Assembly: GCF_003363755.1 (NCBI RefSeq)
Contig: NZ_CP031396.1
Span: 620,001 to 684,000, forward strand
Direction of reading: 5' to 3'
DNA from: Pseudomonas protegens
Lineage (GTDB): Bacteria > Pseudomonadota > Gammaproteobacteria > Pseudomonadales > Pseudomonadaceae
Length of the DNA: 64,000 nt
Shown: positions 17,948-27,076 of the stretch, in pieces
Layout of the letters: the number at the start of each line of letters is the position of its first letter
Numbering within the stretch: position 1 is the stretch's first letter
The notes under the pieces: model-generated
Database searches by the model: none
What the model was told of the DNA's origin: nothing
What the model saw: the letters and a program-made list of their open reading frames with translations, nothing else
Program-made: the position numbers and the translations under genes

Positions 17948-18886
17948 TTACCGACGGACCGGCTGCGGATCAATCAGCGCCATGCCCATGAACGGGCTGG
18001 CCTCCACGTAGCGCATGGCGGACTTCAGGTCCTTCCAGCCCACATAGCTCATCAGGGACTTGAGGTCCCACCCGCTGCGATGGGCCCAGGTGGCAAAACC
18101 ACGGCGCAGGGAGTGGCTGGTGTAATGCTCGGCATCAATGCCGGCGCGCTCCAGGGCCTGGCGCAGTAACGGAATCACGCTATTGGCGTGCAACCCCTGT
18201 TCGCTCAGGTGGCCCCAGCGGTCGATGCTGCGAAACACCGGACCGCGCACCAGTGCGGCGCTGTTGATCCAGTCGACATAGGCCTGCACCGGGCATAAGC
18301 GCTGCAGCGCCGGCGTGTGAAAAGTGCGCCCCAGGTTGTCGCGATCACCCTTGCTGCGCGGCAGATAGAGGCTGATGCCGGAACCGGCCACAGCCTGTAC
18401 ATGCTCGATCTGCAAGCGACACAGTTCATCACTGCGAAAACCCCGCCAGAACCCCAGCAGGATCAGCGCCCGGTCGCGGCGTGCTCGCAACAGGTCGGCC
18501 TGACGGCCTTCGGCGGCAGCGGCTGCGCCCTCCTCGTCAAGCCAGCCAATCACCTGCTCCAGGTGTCGTAACTGCAAGGGCTCGGCTTGTTTCTCACGCA
18601 CTGGATGCAATGCACGAATGCCCTTGAACACTTGGCGTACCACCGGCGCCTTGGTCGGATCGGCAAAGCCCTGGCTGTTGTGCCATTGAGCCAGGGCAGA
18701 AAGGCGCAACTTCAGGGTGTTGATCGACAACTCCCCGGCGTAGGCCGCGAGATAACGCGCCACGCTCTCCGCCGTCGTCGGCAGGAACCCGCCCCACTGC
18801 ACCTCGAAATGCTCGATCGCTGCCCGATAACTGCGACGGGTGTTATCGCGGGTAGCGGCTTGCAGGTAACGATCCAGTTCACTCAT
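17948..18886 (-). CDS. Chromosomal tyrosine recombinase (integrase family)
   Basis: 312 aa. An N-terminal SAM-like core-binding domain (residues 1-85) is followed by the catalytic domain. Active-site elements are visible: Arg in [11 protein letters not shown]-x-x-R in SHSLRRGF, Trp in YVGWKDLK (the H/W position) and the nucleophile Tyr in SAMRYVEA. No attachment site or phage genes surround it, so it looks like a resident recombinase rather than a prophage integrase. It is divergent from a KfrA-like protein across 180 bp, a pairing that suggests joint function. Confidence 0.85.
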   Translation of the reverse strand: MSELDRYLQAATRDNTRRSYRAAIEHFEVQWGGFLPTTAESVARYLAAYAGELSINTLKLRLSALAQWHNSQGFADPTKAPVVRQVFKGIRALHPVREKQAEPLQLRHLEQVIGWLDEEGAAAAAEGRQADLLRARRDRALILLGFWRGFRSDELCRLQIEHVQAVAGSGISLYLPRSKGDRDNLGRTFHTPALQRLCPVQAYVDWINSAALVRGPVFRSIDRWGHLSEQGLHANSVIPLLRQALERAGIDAEHYTSHSLRRGFATWAHRSGWDLKSLMSYVGWKDLKSAMRYVEASPFMGMALIDPQPVRR

Positions 18887-19066
18887 GACAATTCAACCCC
18901 GGCAGATGTACGGCCACAAAAGACAAAGAAGCGCCGCATGCCCCATGACACTGGGTAATACTACAATATCCCAGGTCATATTTTCTCTATCTAGCAGCTT
19001 CATCCATCTGTACAATAACCATCAATTACATACCATGTATCACAGTATCAAATCGTTGGAGGAGCC

Positions 19067-20074
19067 ATGGCTCGCGGAGGCATAAACAGGGCGGTGGTGA
19101 AGAAAGCGCGTCAGGCGATTCTTGCCCGCGGCGAACACCCCAGCATCGATGCAGTACGCATAGAAATGGGCAATACCGGTTCGAAAACCACCATCCACCG
19201 CTATTTGAAGGAGCTGGATGACGGCACCAGCCGCCGAGATGCGGGCCCGATGCCGCTGGATGAAGAGTTGAGCGAACTGGTGGGACGACTGGCTCAACGC
19301 CTGCAGGAGCAGGCCCAGGAACCTCTGGAACAGGCCCTCGCCCACTCCGAACAACAGAAGCAGGCCTTCGAGCAGCAATTGGAGCAAGCGCGGCAGAGCC
19401 AAGAGCAACTGCAACAGCAGCTACAAATCCAGGCCAGCGCCCTGGCCGGGGAAAGTGCCGCCCTGCAAGACACCCGCTCCATGCTGCAGAGCGAACAGAC
19501 CCGCAACGCCGAACTCAATCAAGCCTTGAAGGATTGCCATCTGCGCCTGGAAGACAAGGAGCAACAGATCCGCTCCCTGGAAGAAAAGCACCTGCATGCC
19601 CGGGACGCCCTGGAGCACTATCGCGCCGCCAGCAAGGAACAACGCGAACAGGAACAGCGTCGCCACGAAGGCCAGATCCAACAGGTGCAAATGGAGCTGC
19701 GCCAGGCTCATCAGAGCGCACTGGTACGCCAGGATGAAATCACCCAACTGCATCGTGACAATGAACGTCTGCTCAGCGAGCAGCGAGCCACCCACAAGGA
19801 GCTTAAGCTGGTCCAGGACGCCGCGAGCAAGAGCACCGTATCGCAAGCACTGCTCAGCGAGCAGCTGGCGCGTCAGGACAGCGCAGTCACCCTGCTCCAG
19901 GAACGCTTGCGCGTAGCCTCGGAGGAGATTCAGGCACTCAAGGAAAGAGCCGACAGCCAGACTCGATTGAGCAAGGAGATGGAGTTGCGCGCCGCCAAGG
20001 CCGAGGCCGGCCTTGAGGCGCTGCGCCTGGCTGCGGCAACCAAGGCGCAGCCAGACACGCCTGCAGACGCGTGA
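19067..20074 (+). CDS. KfrA-like coiled-coil DNA-binding protein
   Basis: 335 aa. Residues 1-60 (NRAVVKKARQAILARGEHPS, IDAVRIEMGN, TIHRYLKEL) match the KfrA N-terminal HTH found on plasmids and in pseudomonads. From about residue 70 to 325 the protein is an almost continuous Gln/Glu-rich coiled coil (heptads such as EQQLEQARQSQEQLQQQLQ). KfrA on plasmids is a nucleoid-like, autoregulatory partition accessory. The ATG follows TTGGAGGAGCC. The divergent recombinase is its likely partner. Confidence 0.85.
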   Translation: MARGGINRAVVKKARQAILARGEHPSIDAVRIEMGNTGSKTTIHRYLKELDDGTSRRDAGPMPLDEELSELVGRLAQRLQEQAQEPLEQALAHSEQQKQAFEQQLEQARQSQEQLQQQLQIQASALAGESAALQDTRSMLQSEQTRNAELNQALKDCHLRLEDKEQQIRSLEEKHLHARDALEHYRAASKEQREQEQRRHEGQIQQVQMELRQAHQSALVRQDEITQLHRDNERLLSEQRATHKELKLVQDAASKSTVSQALLSEQLARQDSAVTLLQERLRVASEEIQALKERADSQTRLSKEMELRAAKAEAGLEALRLAAATKAQPDTPADA

Positions 20075-21433
20075 TCAGTCCGCGACGGGGGTACGCAGGG
20101 TAACGAACTCTTCGGCAGCCGTCGGATGCACGCCGATGGTTTCGTCGAAGTCGCGCTTGGTGGCTCCCGCCTTCAGGGCGATCGCCAGGCCCTGGACAAT
20201 TTCCCCGGCATCAGGTCCAACCATGTGGCACCCCAGCACCCTGTCGCTCTCGGCATCCACCACCAGCTTCATCAGGGTGCGCTCCTGGCAGTCGGTCAGC
20301 GTCAGCTTCATCGGCCGGAAACGGCTTTCGAAGATCTGCACCTTGTGCCCCGCCTCGCGCGCCTGCTCTTCGGTCAAGCCAACGGTGCCGATATTCGGCA
20401 AGCTGAAGACCGCCGTCGGAATCATCCGATAATCCACCGGGCGATACTGTTCCGGCTTGAACAGACGCCGAGCCACGGCCATGCCTTCCGCCAGGGCCAC
20501 AGGTGTCAGTTGCACGCGACCAATTACATCGCCAATGGCCAGGATCGACGGCTCGCTGCTCTGGTACTGGTCGTCGACCTCGATAAAGCCGCGCTTATCG
20601 AGTTTGACACCGGTATTCTCCAGCCCCAGGTTGTCGAGCATCGGCCGACGCCCAGTGGCGTAGAACACGCAATCTGTTGCTAGCTTGCGACCGTCCTTGA
20701 GGGTGACCTCCAGACTGCCATCGGCCTGCTTGTCGATGCGTTCGATATCCGCATTGAATTGCAGTCCCAGGCCGCGCTTGGTCAGCTCTTCCTGCAAATG
20801 CTTGCGCACCGCGCCATCAAAGCCACGCAGGAACAGATCACCGCGATACAGCAACTGGGTATCGGCACCCAGGCCGTGGAAGATCCCGGCAAACTCCACC
20901 GCAATGTAACCACCGCCCACCACCAGGACACGCTTTGGCAAAGCGTTGAGGAAGAACGCCTCATTGGAACTGATGGCATGCTCGCGACCGGGAATATCCG
21001 GAATCTGCGGCCAGCCGCCTGTGGCAATCAGGATGTGCCTGGCACTGTAGCGCTGGCCATTGACCTCCACCTGATGAGGATCGATCAACTTGGCATGGCC
21101 TTCGTGCAGGGTCACGCCACTGTTGACCAGCAGATTACGGTAGATGCCATTAAGGCGATTGATTTCGCGATCCTTGTTGGCGATCAAAGTCGCCCAATCA
21201 AAGTTCGCCTCGCCCAGTGACCAGCCAAAACCCGAGGCCTGCTCGAAGTCTTCGGCGAAGTGGGCTCCGTACACCAGGAGTTTTTTGGGCACGCAGCCGA
21301 CGTTGACACAGGTACCGCCCAGATAGCGGCTCTCGGCCACCGCGACTTTCGCCCCGAAACCCGCAGCAAAGCGTGCGCAACGTACACCGCCGGAACCGGC
21401 ACCAATTACATAAAGATCAAAATCGTAGGCCAT
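20075..21433 (-). CDS. gorA: Glutathione-disulfide reductase
   Basis: 452 aa, the family length. The FAD motif is [14 protein letters not shown], the redox disulfide [13 protein letters not shown], the NADPH motif [13 protein letters not shown], and the C-terminal active-site His is in [11 protein letters not shown]. It regenerates GSH from GSSG with NADPH in the cytoplasm, complementing gloA and ahpCF nearby. The stop abuts the convergent KfrA-like gene with no gap. Confidence 0.97.
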   Translation of the reverse strand: MAYDFDLYVIGAGSGGVRCARFAAGFGAKVAVAESRYLGGTCVNVGCVPKKLLVYGAHFAEDFEQASGFGWSLGEANFDWATLIANKDREINRLNGIYRNLLVNSGVTLHEGHAKLIDPHQVEVNGQRYSARHILIATGGWPQIPDIPGREHAISSNEAFFLNALPKRVLVVGGGYIAVEFAGIFHGLGADTQLLYRGDLFLRGFDGAVRKHLQEELTKRGLGLQFNADIERIDKQADGSLEVTLKDGRKLATDCVFYATGRRPMLDNLGLENTGVKLDKRGFIEVDDQYQSSEPSILAIGDVIGRVQLTPVALAEGMAVARRLFKPEQYRPVDYRMIPTAVFSLPNIGTVGLTEEQAREAGHKVQIFESRFRPMKLTLTDCQERTLMKLVVDAESDRVLGCHMVGPDAGEIVQGLAIALKAGATKRDFDETIGVHPTAAEEFVTLRTPVAD

Positions 21434-21515
21434 TTCACTCTCCCAGGCAGACTGACAGCATAACCGCAGATGGCGATCGGGTCAGCGCCGTGGCTTTACA
21501 TAAGGGCGGGCAATG

Positions 21516-21541
21516 AAAAAGCCACCCGAAGGTGGCTTTTT
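21516..21541 (-). terminator. Terminator downstream of galU
   Basis: Stem AAAAAGCCACC / GGTGGCTTTTT with loop TTCG (minus strand), symmetrical A/T runs. Confidence 0.85.
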
Positions 21542-21564
21542 CTGACAACCCCGCGAGGCGACTA

Positions 21565-22404
21565 TCAGTACGCCTTGCCGGTCTTGTAGAAGTTCTCGAA
21601 GCAGAAGTTGGTCGCGTCGATGTAACCCTCGGCGCCACCGCAGTCAAAACGCGTGCCCTTGAACTTGTAGGCCATTACACAACCGTTCTGCGCCTGCTTC
21701 ATCAGGGCATCGGTGATCTGGATTTCACCCCCCTTGCCCGGCTCGGTCTGCTCGATCAGATCGAAGATGTCCGGCGTCAGGATGTAACGACCGATGATCG
21801 CCAGGTTCGACGGGGCGTCTTCCGGCTTTGGCTTCTCGACCATGCTGTGAACGCGATAGATGTCGTCGCGAATCATCTCGCCGGCGATCACACCGTACTT
21901 GTTGGTTTCCTGCGGGTCGACTTCCTGGATGGCCACGATCGAGCAGCGGAACTGTTTGTACAGCTTGACCATCTGGGTCAGCACGCCGTCGCCTTCGAGG
22001 TTGACGCACAGGTCGTCTGCCAGTACCACGGCGAAGGGTTCATCACCGATCAGCGGGCGACCGGTCAGAATCGCGTGGCCCAGGCCTTTCATTTCGGTCT
22101 GGCGAGTGTAGGAGAACGAGCACTCATCCAGCAGTTTGCGGATACCAACCAGGTACTTTTCCTTATCGGTGCCCTTGATCTGGTTTTCCAACTCGTAACT
22201 GATGTCGAAGTGGTCTTCGAGGGCGCGTTTGCCACGGCCGGTCACGATGGAGATTTCAGTCAGTCCAGCATCCAGCGCTTCTTCAACGCCGTACTGGATC
22301 AGTGGCTTGTTCACCACCGGCAGCATTTCTTTAGGCATGGCTTTAGTCGCTGGCAGGAAGCGAGTACCGTAACCGGCTGCTGGGAACAAGCATTTCTTGA
22401 TCAT
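21565..22404 (-). CDS. galU: UTP-glucose-1-phosphate uridylyltransferase
   Basis: 279 aa. The N-terminal nucleotide-binding motif is AAGYGTRFLPATKAMPKEML, and the substrate motifs VEKPKPEDAPSNLAIIGRY and GGEIQITDAL are standard for bacterial GalU. It makes UDP-glucose for LPS core, exopolysaccharide and trehalose/glycogen synthesis. It is a single gene between gorA and a 460-bp gap. Confidence 0.97.
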   Translation of the reverse strand: MIKKCLFPAAGYGTRFLPATKAMPKEMLPVVNKPLIQYGVEEALDAGLTEISIVTGRGKRALEDHFDISYELENQIKGTDKEKYLVGIRKLLDECSFSYTRQTEMKGLGHAILTGRPLIGDEPFAVVLADDLCVNLEGDGVLTQMVKLYKQFRCSIVAIQEVDPQETNKYGVIAGEMIRDDIYRVHSMVEKPKPEDAPSNLAIIGRYILTPDIFDLIEQTEPGKGGEIQITDALMKQAQNGCVMAYKFKGTRFDCGGAEGYIDATNFCFENFYKTGKAY

Positions 22405-22868
22405 ATGAGTCCTTAAAAAGGCTGTGCGTACGAGTTTCGGCGCAGTCTAATCAGGCCGCGTGCACCTTACAATGCCCCGCGCTGGCTAACCGCTGCCATC
22501 ATAGAGAAATAAAGCGCCAGATAGTTCCGCAGCATCCTCCAGATAGCGCACGGCGTAAACCTTCATCACCTCACAGGGCTTGTAAACCGCCACCTGGAGC
22601 CTTGACCAGCCAGATCGAGATGCTTCCCATGCGAGCCCGCAAAGGCACAGACAATTGCATTTTCCACGCAACACTGATGGCACCGTCGACGGCGACGAAA
22701 TAGCCCTTGGATTCCCGACACAAGAGCTGCCATATCCAGATGCGGCACTTTTCGGCAATGCCTGCGGACTAAGGTGATGCGCTGTACCGAAATGGCCATT
22801 AGCTATAGCATCGCCACATCGATACCCGCCTCCCAACACATCCCCCTCCCAGACGACGAAATCCCCCC
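22405..22868. other. Intergenic region with no convincing gene
   Basis: It presumably holds the galU promoter. A 117-codon minus-strand frame (22486-22839) has unlike composition, no ribosome site and no recognisable domain, so I do not call it. Confidence 0.5.
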
Positions 22869-23150
22869 ATGAACAGACTTCTCGCAGTCACCGCTGTACT
22901 GGCTCTGACCGGATGCGCCACGGCTTCCAACACCTATCTGACCAATGGCGAACAAGGCCTGAGCATCGACTGCTCCGGGGAAGCCGGCTCCTGGGCCAGC
23001 TGCTATGAAAAAGCCGAAGCGTCCTGCGCCGGCACGGGCTATCAGATCGTCAGCACCGAAGGCACACCCGCCCCCAAGGAGAGCGACAAGACCCTGGGAG
23101 TCGACGTTGGCAACTACAAAAGCCGCAGCGTGATAGTCGTCTGCAAATAG
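22869..23150 (+). CDS. Small lipoprotein
   Basis: 93 aa. A lipoprotein signal (MNRLLAVTAVLALTGC, Cys at residue 16) is followed by a small domain with four further cysteines (DCSGE, SCYEK, SCAGT and a terminal VVCK). The residue after Cys is Ala, so outer-membrane sorting is likely. Several pseudomonad lipoproteins of this size share the SIDCSGxxxSWxxCYxKA pattern. Function unknown. Confidence 0.75.
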   Translation: MNRLLAVTAVLALTGCATASNTYLTNGEQGLSIDCSGEAGSWASCYEKAEASCAGTGYQIVSTEGTPAPKESDKTLGVDVGNYKSRSVIVVCK

Positions 23151-23165
23151 CGGGCAAACGCCCCA

Positions 23166-23396
23166 CTACATGTGAATCTCGGCAAACTTGATGCCCAGGC
23201 CGCGAATGGTTTCGATCAGATCGTCAAGACGGGAAAAGGATTCCACCTCGTCGCTCTCATCCACCAGAAAGTAGCTGCGTCCGGCACTCTTCTTGAAAAA
23301 CACAATCCATTCCCCGGAGTTGGCCGGGTTCTGAATCACGTGAGTGGCAGAGATCAAGCCCTCTGCATGCTTTTCCCTGACGTGTTCCCGCTTCAT
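23166..23396 (-). CDS. Conserved hypothetical protein, 76 aa
   Basis: The start at MKREHVREKHAEG is chosen because TTGGGAGAAAGC precedes it. It is a cytoplasmic, charged protein with GEWIVFFKKSAGRSYFLVD in the middle, reading like a small alpha/beta fold. I do not recognise a named domain. It is downstream of tsdA on the same strand but separated by a terminator. Confidence 0.65.
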   Translation of the reverse strand: MKREHVREKHAEGLISATHVIQNPANSGEWIVFFKKSAGRSYFLVDESDEVESFSRLDDLIETIRGLGIKFAEIHM

Positions 23397-23414
23397 GCTT
23401 TCTCCCAAAAAGAC

Positions 23415-23446
23415 GATGCCGCCAAGGCTTGAACCCGGGCGGCATC
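23415..23446 (-). terminator. Terminator of the tsdBA operon
   Basis: Stem GATGCCGCC / GGCGGCATC, followed on the minus strand by GTCTTTTT, 20 bases past the tsdA stop. Confidence 0.75.
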
Positions 23447-23465
23447 GTTGACGATAGGGGATAGT

Positions 23466-24386
23466 TTATCGGATGCCCTGGCCTATCAGCACGCCCTCTA
23501 CTGTCTGACCGTACAAATTTACCCCGTCATTGGCGTGAAACTTGATTCGGGTCTTCTCGATGGAGCCCTCCACCAGGCGCGGGTCCTGGGGCCGCTCGTG
23601 GCTGTTGACGAAGGCCGCCACATCCCAGGCCTGCTGGTCGCTCAGGCTGCCGCCCTTGCCCAGGGGCATGTTGTGCTTGATAAAGGACGCCGCCGTATTG
23701 ATCCGATGCATCCCCGCGCCCCAGTTGTAGGAATCCTTGCCCCAAAGCGGCGGCATCACATAGTCCGCGCCAGCCTTCTGGCCCTGACCTTGCTCGCCAT
23801 GGCAGACCGCGCATTGCGCCTGATACACCGCCGCGCCCCGCTTCAGGTCATAGCCCTTGGCAGGCTGGGCCACATCCGGATACCCCCTTCCAGGCAGCTC
23901 CACGCCCAGGGGCGCCTTGCTCGCCAGCCAGTAGGCATAGACCGACAGCGCAGTAATCTCCGGACTGTCCGCCGCCGGCGGCTTGCCACCATTCATGCTG
24001 AACTGGAAGCAGCCCTGCAAGCGTTCGGCAAAGGTGTTCACCTTGTCGTTCTTCTTGCGGTAGGCGGGATACATCGGATAGGCGCCCCAAAGCGGCGCGG
24101 AGTTGGCCAGGCGGCCCTGGTCAAGGTGACAGTTGCTGCAATTGAGCCCGTTGCCCACGTACTGCGGCGCCAGGCGCTTGGTGTCGACAAACAAGGCATG
24201 ACCTTCGCGCACCAGCTTGCCGTAGGCATTGTCCGGTAACTCGCCCTCGGCCGGCGGCTGGAAGTACTGGGTATGAGCGGAAGCGCTTGGCGCCGGTATC
24301 TGCGACTGATCCTCCATGGCGATGGAGGCGGCCTGAACTTGAACGGCAAGCAATGCCATCAACGGCCCGGCAATCAATAGTTTCAT
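23466..24386 (-). CDS. tsdA: Thiosulfate dehydrogenase, di-haem cytochrome c (TsdA type)
   Basis: 306 aa with a signal peptide (residues 1-19). Haem 1 is C83-SN-C86-H87 in GNGLNCSNCHLDQGR and haem 2 is C192-AV-C195-H196. C126 in ERLQGCFQF is placed 39 residues after H87, as expected for the unusual His/Cys ligand pair of TsdA. M240, 44 residues after H196, matches the haem-2 methionine. TsdA oxidises thiosulfate to tetrathionate (or the reverse) in the periplasm. The start overlaps the stop of the upstream c4-like gene (ATGA). Confidence 0.87.
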   Translation of the reverse strand: MKLLIAGPLMALLAVQVQAASIAMEDQSQIPAPSASAHTQYFQPPAEGELPDNAYGKLVREGHALFVDTKRLAPQYVGNGLNCSNCHLDQGRLANSAPLWGAYPMYPAYRKKNDKVNTFAERLQGCFQFSMNGGKPPAADSPEITALSVYAYWLASKAPLGVELPGRGYPDVAQPAKGYDLKRGAAVYQAQCAVCHGEQGQGQKAGADYVMPPLWGKDSYNWGAGMHRINTAASFIKHNMPLGKGGSLSDQQAWDVAAFVNSHERPQDPRLVEGSIEKTRIKFHANDGVNLYGQTVEGVLIGQGIR

Positions 24387-25033
24387 GGCCGCGCCTCCTG
24401 AGGTTGCAAGCTGGCAAAGTAGTCCGCCACTGCGGTGACTTCTTCGGCACTCAAGGACTTGGCGACATGCCCCATCAGGTCGTTGGGGTCGTTGTGCCGA
24501 CTGCCATCGCGCCAGGCATTGAGTTGCGCCACCAGGTAGCCGGCCGGTTGCCCGGCCAGGGGCGGAAAAGCCACACCGACACCGACACCACCAGGCCCGT
24601 GACAACTGACGCATTCGGGAACCTGCCGCTCCCAGGCGCCCCGCAAGGCCAGGCGTTCACCGACACCGCTGGCGGCCTGGCTACGGCCGATCGCTTGGGT
24701 TTTCGGCCCGGGCATGGCCGCGAGGGTGGCGGTCACGGCGGTGATTTCGTCTTCGCTCAACGCCTTGGCCAGAGGCTGCATGACCGGACTGCTGCGTGCA
24801 CCGCTGCGAAAGTCATGCAACTGCTTGGCCAGATAGCCCGCCGGCAAGCCGGCAAGACGCGGGAACCCGGCGGGGGCCAAGCCCATCGCGTCCGCTCCAT
24901 GACAGGCCAGACAAGCTGTTGCCCCTGGCTGGGTGCCGCCTTGGGTGAAGACTTTCTGCCCATCCACGGCGTGTGCAGATTGCGCAATCAGTAGCATCAG
25001 GCCACTCAATAGCATTCGATCCAGTGGGATCAT
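24383..25033 (-). CDS. tsdB: Di-haem cytochrome c4-like partner of TsdA (TsdB type)
   Basis: 216 aa. A signal peptide (residues 1-22) is followed by two cytochrome c4-like halves, each with a CxxCH: C41-LA-CH and C141-VS-CH. Met ligands are likely in SPVMQPLA and NDLMGHVA. TsdB proteins accept electrons from TsdA and pass them to the respiratory chain; the gene order tsdB-tsdA with a four-base overlap is that seen in other proteobacteria. The final residues read SLQPQEARP. Confidence 0.83.
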   Translation of the reverse strand: MIPLDRMLLSGLMLLIAQSAHAVDGQKVFTQGGTQPGATACLACHGADAMGLAPAGFPRLAGLPAGYLAKQLHDFRSGARSSPVMQPLAKALSEDEITAVTATLAAMPGPKTQAIGRSQAASGVGERLALRGAWERQVPECVSCHGPGGVGVGVAFPPLAGQPAGYLVAQLNAWRDGSRHNDPNDLMGHVAKSLSAEEVTAVADYFASLQPQEARP

Positions 25034-25190
25034 ATGGACTCCATTATTCTAGTTATATGCTTAGACCCAGCGGGTATAAGCACACAAATAGTAGGGCAAT
25101 CGATCCATAGCGACAATGCGAAATTGGTGCGGGTATCTGATGCTGCTCACGAGAGCCGTTTCGGGCCCTGGCGCGGCCCTGGGCTTGGGG

Positions 25191-25541
25191 TCAGCCGGAG
25201 ATGCAGGCCTCCCCCGCCTTGCGCACGTCCTGTGGCCGCAGGGGGTTGTTGGACATTTGCTCATGCAGCTTGATGCTGCTGCCGCCGGAGCGCTCATCGA
25301 TGTAGAACACCGCCGCCGGAGCCGCCGACAGGCTCTGCGGGACGATCACCCGGTAACCTTCCTTGCGCGGCTCAACCTGCAGTGCGCCACGGCTGCCGGA
25401 AAGCTTCCCGGACAGGCAATTGGCGTACTCCTGGGGCTTCTTGCCAGAGATGACACTCAGGGTCGGCGGCGTCTGGTTGATATCCGAGACGGAGGCACAA
25501 CCGCTGATGGCCATGGCCAGAACCCACACCCAGCGCTTCAT
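25191..25541 (-). CDS. Putative lipoprotein, 116 aa
   Basis: The start at MKRWVWVLAMAISGC gives a lipobox (AISGC, Cys at residue 15); an upstream in-frame ATG would displace the signal. The mature part includes YANCLSGKL and a C-terminal EACISG, giving a possible disulfide. Function unknown. It stands alone between the tsd operon and a DUF1883 gene. Confidence 0.7.
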   Translation of the reverse strand: MKRWVWVLAMAISGCASVSDINQTPPTLSVISGKKPQEYANCLSGKLSGSRGALQVEPRKEGYRVIVPQSLSAAPAAVFYIDERSGGSSIKLHEQMSNNPLRPQDVRKAGEACISG

Positions 25542-25750
25542 ATAAAATCTCCAATAAAAATCCATCCGACAGCACAGGCGCTGCTTTTCTCCAGAGGCAC
25601 GGCTTTATCGCCGATAAAAATCCAAATAACTGTTTTAAATTGTCAAAGCCCGAGGCCGGGGCCGAATAATAACCCTTTGGGCCTGATAAACTGCGCCATC
25701 GCCCACGCCAACGTTTTGTTTTTGTAGATATAGCCCTTCTGGAGGCGCCC

Positions 25751-26053
25751 ATGAAATTCATCCACCAGCGCGAGCACCTGAACGAAGACGATATCGTCGT
25801 CATCGAATGCTCCCAGGTCTGCAACATTCGCCTGATGAGCGACGCCAACTTCCGCAGCTTCAAGAATGGCGGTCGTCACACCTATCACGGCGGAGCCTTC
25901 GACAAGTTCCCCGCCAAGATCACCGCCCCCAGCACCGGCTTCTGGAACATCACCATCGACACCGTCAACCGGCGCCCCATCAGCGTGACCCGCAAGCCGA
26001 ACCTGACTCACTCGATCCGCATCATTCGTCGCTCCAGCTCGAAACTGCGCTAA
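25751..26053 (+). CDS. DUF1883 domain protein
   Basis: 100 aa beginning MKFIHQREHLNEDDIVVIEC, with FNITIDT-like FWNITIDTVNRRPI and ending IRIIRRSSSKLR. This matches the DUF1883 family, a small beta-sandwich found alone or fused to TIR-like domains. The ribosome site is GGAGGCGCCC. Function unknown; here it is the stand-alone form. A short gene follows 32 bp downstream, so they may be co-transcribed. Confidence 0.8.
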   Translation: MKFIHQREHLNEDDIVVIECSQVCNIRLMSDANFRSFKNGGRHTYHGGAFDKFPAKITAPSTGFWNITIDTVNRRPISVTRKPNLTHSIRIIRRSSSKLR

Positions 26054-26085
26054 GCCCCAACCTCCTCGCGACAACAGGTAACCCC

Positions 26086-26256
26086 GTGCCTCAGACCACC
26101 AAATACGTCATCAAATACAAGCTCAATGGTGAGCGCCGCTTCGAATTTGCCCAGCTTGAAAACGGTACCCAGGAAGAAGCCCGGGCCGCCCTGGAAGCCC
26201 TGCATGGCCAGTCCGACGACGTCATCAGCGACGTCAGTGTCAGCAAGGCCTTGTAG
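26086..26256 (+). CDS. Small conserved hypothetical protein, 56 aa
   Basis: Starts at GTG (reads MPQTTKYVIKYKLNG) preceded by ACAACAGG; it is missed if only ATG is accepted. It is a beta-alpha-beta-like mini-domain: KYVIKYKLNGERRFEF, an acidic helix EEARAALEALHG and a terminal DVISDVSVSKAL strand. It lies in the same direction as, and close behind, the DUF1883 gene. No function known. Confidence 0.65.
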   Translation: MPQTTKYVIKYKLNGERRFEFAQLENGTQEEARAALEALHGQSDDVISDVSVSKAL

Positions 26257-26359
26257 GCCGTCTTTGCCCAAGACCGATTCAAGCGCAAGCAGCGGAGTGT
26301 GCATGGGGTGCCTGAGCCCCAGACTGGAGGAAATCTCTTGCACCCAGGACACTCCCGCC

Positions 26360-27076
26360 ATGCCTGTTTCCTCGCTCCAGGATCGCCTGCAACAACTGGA
26401 CTGGGCCCGTATTGAGCAGGCCCTCGACCAAGACGGCTGCGCCCGCCTCGAAGGCCTGCTGAGTGCCGGCCAATGCCAGTCCCTGAGGGATCTGTACAAA
26501 CACCCTGCGCTGTTTCGCTCGAAAGTGATAATGGCCCGCCATGGATTCGGCCGTGGCCAGTACCAGTACTTCCGTTACCCCTTGCCGGAACCGGTCGCCG
26601 AGTTGCGCCAGCAGCTGTATCCGTATCTGGTGGACCAGGCCAATCGTTGGAACCAGAGCCTGAATATCGACATCCGCTACCCGGCAGAACATTCGGCATT
26701 CATCCAGCGTTGCCAGAGCGCGGGACAGCAGCGCCCCACTGCGCTGTTGCTGCAGTACGGCCCCGAGGACTACAACTGCCTGCATCAGGATCTGTATGGC
26801 GAGCACGTATTTCCCTTGCAAGCGGCCTTCCTCCTGTCCCAGCCTGGAACGGAGTTCACCGGCGGCGAACTGGTGCTCACCGAGCAGCGTCCGCGTATGC
26901 AGTCACGTCCACAGGTCATTGGTCTGAAGCAAGGTGATGGGGTGATATTCGCCGTGCATCATCGGCCGGTAAAAGGTTCCCGCGGGTACTATCGAGTCAC
27001 CCTGCGCCATGGCGTCAGTCGCGTGCACAGCGGCCAGCGCCACACCCTTGGAGTGATTTTTCACGATGCCTTGTAG
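26360..27076 (+). CDS. 2OG-Fe(II) oxygenase (prolyl-hydroxylase-like)
   Basis: 238 aa. The double-stranded beta-helix core has the Fe motif H-x-D in CLHQDLYGEH, the distal His in FAVHHRPV or VTLRHGVS, and an Arg for 2-oxoglutarate (GYYRVTLRHG). The family hydroxylates proteins, small molecules or damaged bases. Its 3' end overlaps the start of alkB by 11 bases and ada follows, so it is the first gene of an apparent alkylation-repair operon and may act on damaged nucleic acid or repair proteins (inference). Confidence 0.82.
   Translation: MPVSSLQDRLQQLDWARIEQALDQDGCARLEGLLSAGQCQSLRDLYKHPALFRSKVIMARHGFGRGQYQYFRYPLPEPVAELRQQLYPYLVDQANRWNQSLNIDIRYPAEHSAFIQRCQSAGQQRPTALLLQYGPEDYNCLHQDLYGEHVFPLQAAFLLSQPGTEFTGGELVLTEQRPRMQSRPQVIGLKQGDGVIFAVHHRPVKGSRGYYRVTLRHGVSRVHSGQRHTLGVIFHDAL

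Noticed and set aside
22486..22839. 117-codon minus-strand frame upstream of galU
   Set aside because: No ribosome site or domain, unlike amino-acid composition, and it occupies the galU promoter side. Treated as chance.
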